The position numbers and the translations under genes are program-made. From a bacterium (lineage in GTDB: Bacteria > Planctomycetota > Planctomycetia > Planctomycetales > Planctomycetaceae): a stretch of 38,912 nt of DNA. The stretch is taken from the NCBI GenBank assembly GCA_016124895.1, contig WGMU01000172.1, positions 1-38,912 on the forward strand, in the 5' to 3' direction. Position 1 is the first letter of the stretch. Each line of letters begins with the position of its first letter. This document shows positions 33,432 through 38,912 of the stretch, one piece after another. The notes beneath the pieces were generated by a model. The model saw nothing but the letters and a program-made list of their open reading frames with translations, ran no database searches and had not been told where the DNA came from.

Positions 33432-35614
33432 GGCTGCTTCTTTACTGAGTTGGGATCACCTGCAAGCAGATTGCCGAGCGGATCAACCGGTTCCTCGATC
33501 ACGACCCGCTCGCGACCGACCATGTCGATCAGATCCGGCAGGTCGTAATGACGCAGTGCTCCGTGGACGGCATTAACGAGCTGGTTTGTGTGCTCGGGAG
33601 CCGCCACGACGTGCTCCCAGGACGGCACCATCCCGCGCAGCGTGACTGTCGAAAACTGCGGCGCGTCACCTGACTGAAGCGCAAGCGCGTGCAGCGCCGG
33701 GATCGCCGCTTCGCCGGTCGCTACGAGATACAGACGCTGCGGCTTCGCGTCCCTGACTGGTGCGTAATCGGCAAGTGCCCGTGACCAGAGCGAAACGTCC
33801 TCAGCACGCATCCCCACGTAGGACCGGCCCAGCAGGTACGCCATCAGCGTCTCCTGCAGGTCGGGGCCGAACTTCCCGCGAGCCCAGTCCTTTCCGTCCC
33901 GTCCCGTTTCCGTGAACCCGATTCCGGTCAGTTCGGCCGAGATCACAATCTGCCCTGCGTTGACGCGACTTGCGATCGGTTCCCCCGCCCCCGTGTCCTC
34001 GTTCAGGCCGACACCATGCAGATAGAGACACACGTCGCCATTGGCGTTGTCTGGAACAAGGACCGACGCTGCCATCGGGACCAGCGATCCCTGCTGAAGA
34101 ATCAACTGGTAAATCGTCAGCCCTTCTCGACGGATTGTGTCGACCTGTTTCACGACCGGCTTCGGCAACTCCGAATCCGGTCTCGCCCCGATGGATGATC
34201 GAATCACGTTGCGACGTTCGGATTCACTCATCGCCTTCCAGCGTGGCGTCCGCTCGGCCTTCAGCCTCTGAGCTAGTTCCCCATTGAGCTGAAACACCGA
34301 CTTCTCACCGTCCATCAGCAGCGTCTGGCCGTCCGGCGTACAGTACAGCTCTTCCTGAGTCCAGTCGCCTTTCCCCAGTTCGCGCAACTGCTGATCGGTA
34401 ATCGGGTCAGGCAGCGTCGCGGGATCGACTTCCTGAATGACCTTGTCCGATCCCACCAGCCAGCGATGCAGGAAGCGCGCTGCCGCTTCCCGTTGCTGCA
34501 GATAGAAGCCGTGCGGCACGTCGGCGTCGTTGATGTCGACGCGTTCGGGAAACCTCAGCCGCGAGTAGAACATCTTCGCCTGCCGAAACAGATCCCAGGT
34601 TCCGTCGATATCAAACGTCGCGTCGCGACGCCCGGCACAGATCAGCGTCGGCTTCGGCGCCCGCATCATCACGTAATCCGGCTCGTCCATGCCGAACGCG
34701 ATCTGGCCGAAGATATTCTGTTCGGCGTCCTGCGGCCCCTTCGTGTCGATTAACTTCTGAAACGTCGTGAGGTAGCAGACGGGAGCCGCCGCGAGGATGC
34801 GGTCGTCGAGTGCCATCAGGTAGGCCGTCAGTGTGCCGCCGCCCGAGTTGCCCGTGCAGCCGATCCGGTCGGCGATGATGTCATCGCGGCTTTGCAGGTA
34901 ATCGATCGCCCGCATCCCGTCCCAGATGCGGTACTGAGCGACGTTCGTTCCCAGCAGAATGCAACCGATGCCCATCGTCGTGTGCTCGGTCGTGCAGAGA
35001 AACTGCACACGCGGATGCGGCACGGGCAGCGGATACGACACCTGCTCGAAGTGCTCGTGATCACGCTCGAAGTCGAGCATCTGATACCGCTCACCTTGCC
35101 CGATCGGATCGTAACACAACGCTGCCATGCCGTGCTTCGCGAGCAGAATCGACACTCGCTGATAGCCGTCGGCCGCCTTGCCGTTGTGACTGTGCCCGCA
35201 GGGGACGATGACACCGGGAAACGGGCCATCGCCTTCGGGCAGATACAGATTCGCCGTGACATGATGCTGAGGTCGGCTTTCGAAGATCACATTCTCGACG
35301 CGGTACCCGTCGCCCTGCAGCCGCTTCACGACCCGAGCATTCAGCGGCGTCCGCTCGGGGAAGCCACCGATCTGCCGGACAAAGAATTCGCGCCGCTCGC
35401 GAGCCCACTCCTCGCATTCGGCGCGGCTCTTGAGTGCCAGGAACTTCCGCCATCGGGCGATGAGGCCCTCACCGATCTCGTGCCGCAGTTCGAGTTCCAG
35501 CAGGGGCCGCGAACCGGTTTCCGCGTCTTTGTCCCCGGAGTTCTGAGGAGCGTCTGCGGATCTGCCCGATTGAACGACGACAAGCAAACACACAACAGTG
35601 ACCAGCGTCCGCAT
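33428..35614 (-). CDS. Exported tandem alpha/beta hydrolase (acetyl xylan esterase-like)
   Basis: 728 residues with a signal peptide (MRTLVTVVCLLVVVQSGRSA). Domain one (about 90-390) is a complete alpha/beta hydrolase: oxyanion loop VPCGHSHNG, nucleophile elbow GCTGNSGGG (Ser near 257), acid Asp in GRRDATFD, and His in DVPHGFY. It resembles acetyl xylan esterase or dienelactone hydrolase-like exported esterases. The second half (about 480-720) again looks like a hydrolase fold (VCLYLHGVGLNEDTG, IVISAELTGIG), but where a nucleophile elbow is expected it reads VATGEAAIP, without a GxSxG. GAGAGG precedes the ATG. It overlaps the M14 gene by four bases. The substrate is unknown. Confidence 0.87.
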   Translation of the reverse strand: MRTLVTVVCLLVVVQSGRSADAPQNSGDKDAETGSRPLLELELRHEIGEGLIARWRKFLALKSRAECEEWARERREFFVRQIGGFPERTPLNARVVKRLQGDGYRVENVIFESRPQHHVTANLYLPEGDGPFPGVIVPCGHSHNGKAADGYQRVSILLAKHGMAALCYDPIGQGERYQMLDFERDHEHFEQVSYPLPVPHPRVQFLCTTEHTTMGIGCILLGTNVAQYRIWDGMRAIDYLQSRDDIIADRIGCTGNSGGGTLTAYLMALDDRILAAAPVCYLTTFQKLIDTKGPQDAEQNIFGQIAFGMDEPDYVMMRAPKPTLICAGRRDATFDIDGTWDLFRQAKMFYSRLRFPERVDINDADVPHGFYLQQREAAARFLHRWLVGSDKVIQEVDPATLPDPITDQQLRELGKGDWTQEELYCTPDGQTLLMDGEKSVFQLNGELAQRLKAERTPRWKAMSESERRNVIRSSIGARPDSELPKPVVKQVDTIRREGLTIYQLILQQGSLVPMAASVLVPDNANGDVCLYLHGVGLNEDTGAGEPIASRVNAGQIVISAELTGIGFTETGRDGKDWARGKFGPDLQETLMAYLLGRSYVGMRAEDVSLWSRALADYAPVRDAKPQRLYLVATGEAAIPALHALALQSGDAPQFSTVTLRGMVPSWEHVVAAPEHTNQLVNAVHGALRHYDLPDLIDMVGRERVVIEEPVDPLGNLLAGDPNSVKKQP

Positions 35615-35676
35615 TACGATGCCTCTCCAGTTGTCAGTCTCAGAGTTGTGTTCCGTCAGTAGCGTCCAGCCGTAGT

Positions 35677-35695
35677 CCAGTTTCTCCGAAACTGG
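35677..35695. repeat. REP-like hairpin upstream of the hydrolase gene
   Basis: CCAGTTTC (35677-35684) pairs with GAAACTGG (35688-35695) across TCC. It lies 63 bases upstream of the hydrolase start in the 253-base gap 35615-35867. Confidence 0.6.
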
Positions 35696-35828
35696 AATGA
35701 ATGCAGAGACTGCCCGCGAGACCAGTCGCTGCTATCGAAGCGAGAAATCCTGATTCATACGGAGTCCGTGCCGGTCTGTTTTCCGTGGAAACTGCTTTTG
35801 CCCACTTGTCGGTAAAGACTTCGCATCT

Positions 35829-35849
35829 GCAGGTTTTGGAAAAACCTGC
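35829..35849. terminator. Hairpin just downstream of the DUF1501 gene
   Basis: GCAGGTTTT (35829-35837) pairs with AAAACCTGC (35841-35849) across GGA, 19 bases past the DUF1501 stop on the minus strand. Its placement suits a transcription terminator or RNA 3'-end stabiliser, but no U-tract follows. It may equally be one more REP-type repeat. Confidence 0.45.
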
Positions 35850-35867
35850 CTACAGTTGGTTGACTCT

Positions 35868-37298
35868 TCACAGCAGCTCGACAATTGGCCTGCCGCCGTC
35901 GGAGAAGTCGATCGGGCGACCATCGGCCTTCTTCAGCCGTGCCGCCGTATCGATACCGAGCTTGTGATAGATCGTCTCGGCATAATCGGCCGGGGTGTAG
36001 CGGCGATCGATGACTTCTCCGCCTTCGAGGTCCGTCGCACCGATGACCGACCCGCCGGGCACGCCGGCTCCGGCAAACGCGATCGACATCGCGCGACCCC
36101 AGTGGTCGCGGCCGGCCCACTGATTCATCCGCGGCGTGCGTCCCATTTCAGTGACGAAGCAGACCAGCGTTTCTTCCAGCAGCCCGCGTTGATCGAGGTC
36201 TTCCAGCAACGCGCTGAATGAGCGGTCGAGACTCGGCATCATCACCGGATGCGGCAGCCCATAGCGTTCCTGATTCCGCATTCCCTGAGGACCTCCGCAC
36301 GGACCGTTGTTATAGATGCCTTCGTGATGGTCCCAGTTGAGAAACACTCCGTTCGGCTGGCCGTAGTTCGGGCGCCCGACGAGATCCGGTGGCTGCACGA
36401 TCGTGACACTCACAAAGCGGACGCCAGCTTCGATCAGCTTCCGCCCCAGCAGATAACAGCAGCCGCGATGATCGCGTCCGTAGCGATCACGCATTTGCTC
36501 GGACTCGGACGCCAAATCAAATGCGTTCTGCACACGCGGACTCGTCAGCAGCTCGAACGCGTTGGAGTAGTACTGCTGCAGCGGCTTCGCGTTCTCGATC
36601 GCCAGAGCGTTCTTCCTGTCCAGATCGTCAAGCAGTCGCTGCCGATTCCCCATCCGCGAATGATTCAGCCCCGACTGCGGCGTCAGTGCGGCGACCTTCC
36701 ACTCGGGATCGGCCACGTTCTCTCCGAGCCCCTTTGTCCCGAGCTTCCACGGAGCCCGTGCGGCCGGCAGGAATCCCGGACTGGTCACCGCGTTCGGCAT
36801 GTTGACGCCGGGACAGAAGACGTAACCCGGCAGTTGCGGGCAGTCGCTGCCCAGCAAATGCGTCACCACCGACCCGATATCCGGAAAGTCGAACGGCGCA
36901 TTGAACCGGTAGCCCTTGAAGAACTCCTTACAGCCGTTCGGGTGGCTCGCCGCTTCGGCCGATGTCATCGAGCGAACCACCGCCAGCCGGTGCGCCTGCT
37001 GAGCGATCAGCGGCATCAGTGACGAGAATTGCACACCAGGCACGCTGGTCGAGATCGGGGCAAACGGGCTGCGGTGATCCACCGGCGCCGCTGACTTTGG
37101 ATCCCACGAGTCCATCTGGCTGATTCCGCCTTCTTCATAGACGACCAGCACCTGCTTTGCCTTCGCGACGATCGACGACTCACTCGCCGCTGCGTCGAGC
37201 GCCAGCATTTCCGGCAGCCCGAACCCCAGCACACTCGCCGAGACCGCCTGCCCAAACCGCCGCCGAGTCCATTTCTTCTCGAAAAAACCACTGCTCAT
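35868..37298 (-). CDS. DUF1501 protein with Tat-like signal
   Basis: 476 residues from the ATG at 37298; the frame is open much further upstream but that part has no domain. The N-terminus KKWTRRRFGQAVSASVLGFGLP is a twin-arginine-like signal. Body motifs are VLVVYEEGGISQMDSWDPKSAAP, VVRSMTSAEAASHPNG, LPHPVMMPSLDRSFSALLEDL, and VCFVTEMGRTPRMNQWAGRDHWGRAMSIAFAGAGV, all diagnostic of DUF1501. It differs clearly from the DUF1501 protein at 28985, so the two are not recent duplicates. The Shine-Dalgarno sequence is poor. No DUF1549 partner is adjacent. Function is unknown. Confidence 0.9.
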   Translation of the reverse strand: MSSGFFEKKWTRRRFGQAVSASVLGFGLPEMLALDAAASESSIVAKAKQVLVVYEEGGISQMDSWDPKSAAPVDHRSPFAPISTSVPGVQFSSLMPLIAQQAHRLAVVRSMTSAEAASHPNGCKEFFKGYRFNAPFDFPDIGSVVTHLLGSDCPQLPGYVFCPGVNMPNAVTSPGFLPAARAPWKLGTKGLGENVADPEWKVAALTPQSGLNHSRMGNRQRLLDDLDRKNALAIENAKPLQQYYSNAFELLTSPRVQNAFDLASESEQMRDRYGRDHRGCCYLLGRKLIEAGVRFVSVTIVQPPDLVGRPNYGQPNGVFLNWDHHEGIYNNGPCGGPQGMRNQERYGLPHPVMMPSLDRSFSALLEDLDQRGLLEETLVCFVTEMGRTPRMNQWAGRDHWGRAMSIAFAGAGVPGGSVIGATDLEGGEVIDRRYTPADYAETIYHKLGIDTAARLKKADGRPIDFSDGGRPIVELL

Positions 37299-37767
37299 CG
37301 TGAGCCCCCACGTCGAGACCGGGCCGAACACTTCTCCGCGGGCGTCGTCCCCGCAGTTTTGTGGCGGCAGCATACCCCGCCAGGAACTCATTCCGTCAGA
37401 CCAGTCCCTTGATTTAGCTGACGGTGCGTTCGATGACCCGGCGGATTCTGCCGGGATGGCTCCCATGAGGGCTGTTCCGTTTACGAATGTTGGGTTCGAT
37501 TCCCGGGAATCGCAGGCTGCAGCGTGTCGGCTCGCTGTCCTCGCCGGCGTCCGCAGACAGCTTGTCGGGATGTCCTTTCGGTCATCCCGGTTTGCCACCT
37601 GCATGGGGAAACGCAGCGACCGGCGCATGGATTGTCAGCTCGCAGAATCGCAGGTGTAGCTTCACGGAAACCAATCTGCGTTTCTGGTCAAGTACCTGGA
37701 TTTCGTGTGAACCGCGAATCGGCTCGCGCTGCATTCTTCTGGAGATCGTCGTCTGCCCGGTCCCAGC
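37299..37767. other. Gene-free interval before the IS debris
   Basis: 469 bases with no recognisable gene. ORFs here have no domain. The 5' part presumably holds the DUF1501 promoter. The right part borders IS fragments and may itself be old mobile-element DNA. Confidence 0.45.
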
Positions 37768-37912
37768 AATCCTGACGCAGTCGACGACTCAGCTGGCTGA
37801 TTCCGCACGATGCGTCCACATCGGAGACCGGGAGAGCGACATCTACGAGCTGTTCTGTACTGCACAGCGGCAGAACACCCACTTCCTTGTGCGGACCTGC
37901 GTTGATCGGCTT
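37768..37912 (+). pseudogene. Fragment of an IS4-type DDE transposase
   Basis: The plus-strand translation reads TQSTTQLADSARCVHIGDRESDIYELF, then THFLVRTCVDRL, matching the conserved region around the second catalytic Asp of IS4/Tn5-type transposases. Nothing before or after continues the protein: the left side loses similarity and the right side ends abruptly at the join with an opposing ISKra4-type fragment. There is no start, no complete DDE triad and no terminal inverted repeats. Confidence 0.7.
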
Positions 37913-38260
37913 CCGCAGGACTTCATCCAGCATCTGGTCGACCGTCCGCTGAAACCGGTCGACCGTGTATGACGCTCCGAGATGCGCCATCTGCATGGCC
38001 CCCGCCGCGATGCTGCAGCGGCACGCCGGTCGCATCGGAGAGCACCACCAGCAGTTCCCCTTCCTCGTTATCATCGGGAGCCGCCTGCTGTTCGCGGAAG
38101 GCCTCGACGTCCGCGGCGACGCGGCGGTTCATGCCTTCGAGACTGCGGACCGACACCTTCAGACCCAGCAGTTCGTCCAGGCTGTCGGCCGCTTCGGCGA
38201 ACGCATCCTTAACGACCATCCGCTGCATAACCGAGGGTTCAAGTAAGCCGCTGTCGCGGC
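37913..38260 (-). pseudogene. Truncated, frameshifted ISKra4-type transposase fragment
   Basis: The minus-strand translation SGLLEPSVMQRMVVKDAFAE is followed by ADSLDELLGLKVSVRSLEGMNRR and LLVVLSDATGVPLQ, as in ISKra4-family transposases. It then shifts frame near 38010-38030 and continues AHLGASYTVDRFQRTVDQML to DEVLRK. The 3' part, with the rest of the catalytic domain, is missing and is replaced by the opposing IS4-type fragment at 37910-37913. Confidence 0.7.
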
Positions 38261-38405
38261 GTGTTGTTGGTTGCGGATTTGGTGTGCGTGCGTGGAGTTT
38301 ATCCGGCTGAGTTGTTGGGGGCCAGTTGCTGAGGGTGTGCCAGGTTTTTCTGTCAGGGCGTCAGGGGACGCTCGCCATCTCTTTCTCTGACAGGAGAACC
38401 ACACC

Positions 38406-38912
38406 ATGTCCGGAAGAAACCGTCAGCCCTCACCCGACCGTCAGCCCTCACCCGACCGTCGGCCGCCCTCGGAACGTCAGGCGTCAGCATCGCGGTCGAA
38501 GTACTTCCAGGGACCGCTGTTCCAGCGGATGAGCGATGATCTGCATCTGGCGGGGATGTCGAAACGCACGCATGACGGGTATCTGCGGGCCGTGCGGCAA
38601 CCGGCCGATTACACGCGGCGGTCTCCCGATCAGATCAGCGAGGATCAGCTCCGCCGCTTCTTTCTGCATCTGCGGAACGAGAAACAGTTCGCCGCCGGGT
38701 CGCTGCGGGTGGCGTTCAGCGGGATCAAGTTCTTCTACACGCGGACGTGTCGGCGCGAGTGGCAGACGCTCGCGCACATGAAGGTGCCCAACGTCAAATC
38801 GCTGCCGGAAGTCATCACCATCGAGCAGGTGCAACAGATCATTGACCACTGCACCACGCGGCGGATGGCCGTCTACTTCTGGACGGTGTACTCGCTGGGG
38901 CTGCGCATGGAC
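38406..38912 (+). CDS. Tyrosine recombinase/integrase, N-terminal part (cut by window end)
   Basis: 169 codons, open to the window end, with AGGAGA ten bases before the ATG at 38406. After a Pro/Arg-rich leader containing a duplicated RQPSPD unit, residues about 36-125 are a phage-integrase SAM-like core-binding domain (FQRMSDDLHLAGMSKRTHDGY ... FFYTRTCRREW). VITIEQVQQIIDHC then opens the catalytic domain, and SLGLRMD at the edge should include the first catalytic Arg. The C-terminal Arg-Tyr part is outside the window. Similar proteins accompany IS91-like or integron-like elements in planctomycetes (recalled). It is oriented away from the IS debris. Confidence 0.85.
   Translation, partial: MSGRNRQPSPDRQPSPDRRPPSERQASASRSKYFQGPLFQRMSDDLHLAGMSKRTHDGYLRAVRQPADYTRRSPDQISEDQLRRFFLHLRNEKQFAAGSLRVAFSGIKFFYTRTCRREWQTLAHMKVPNVKSLPEVITIEQVQQIIDHCTTRRMAVYFWTVYSLGLRMD

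Noticed and set aside
37470-37515. tRNA-like T-arm (GGGTTCGATTCCC) near 37490
   Set aside because: No D-arm, anticodon arm or seven-base acceptor stem can be built around it, and no CCA end follows.

Overview
The window looks like a chromosomal segment of a GC-rich planctomycete (Planctomycetia, Planctomycetaceae-like). This is inferred from gene content, not from a marker gene: two DUF1501 proteins with Tat-like signals, a DUF1549/DUF1553 protein with c-type-like cysteine motifs, a DUF1559 prepilin-like protein beside a small lipoprotein, an exported sulfatase, an MlrC (M81) peptidase, and many SGNH or alpha/beta hydrolases. No rRNA, tRNA, CRISPR array or prophage was found.

Left part (1-12.5 kb): a TerB-like/HNH protein, a SEC-C protein, a bshB1-type PIG-L deacetylase, a GxDLY/SGNH esterase, a COG2509 FAD protein, a zinc-type dehydrogenase, ComM translationally coupled to a class-V aminotransferase-fold enzyme, and a YfcE-type phosphodiesterase. 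The gaps here are unusually rich in long, often perfect inverted repeats (REP/MITE-like), at least three of which overlap stop codons.

Middle (12.5-24.3 kb): a DUF1549/DUF1553 gene, three small genes (TerB-like, coiled-coil, two-helix membrane protein), an SDR dehydrogenase, a SET-domain protein, a single-chain fusion of ethanolamine ammonia-lyase large and small subunits (EutB-EutC) with an N-terminal twin-arginine signal, glycerol kinase, nadC and a secreted SGNH hydrolase. The EutB-EutC fusion is the most unusual gene of the window.

Right part (24.3-37.3 kb): an almost unbroken minus-strand block of exported or envelope proteins: lipoprotein plus DUF1559 pseudopilin; SGNH-like protein plus sulfatase; DUF1501; MlrC; a 728-residue two-domain hydrolase overlapping a Tat-exported M14 carboxypeptidase-like protein; DUF1501. 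It has the look of planctomycete polymer or peptide scavenging machinery.

Right edge (37.3-38.9 kb): insertion-sequence debris, in which a DDE (IS4-type) transposase fragment is joined to an opposing frameshifted ISKra4-type fragment, then the 5' part of a tyrosine recombinase cut by the window end.
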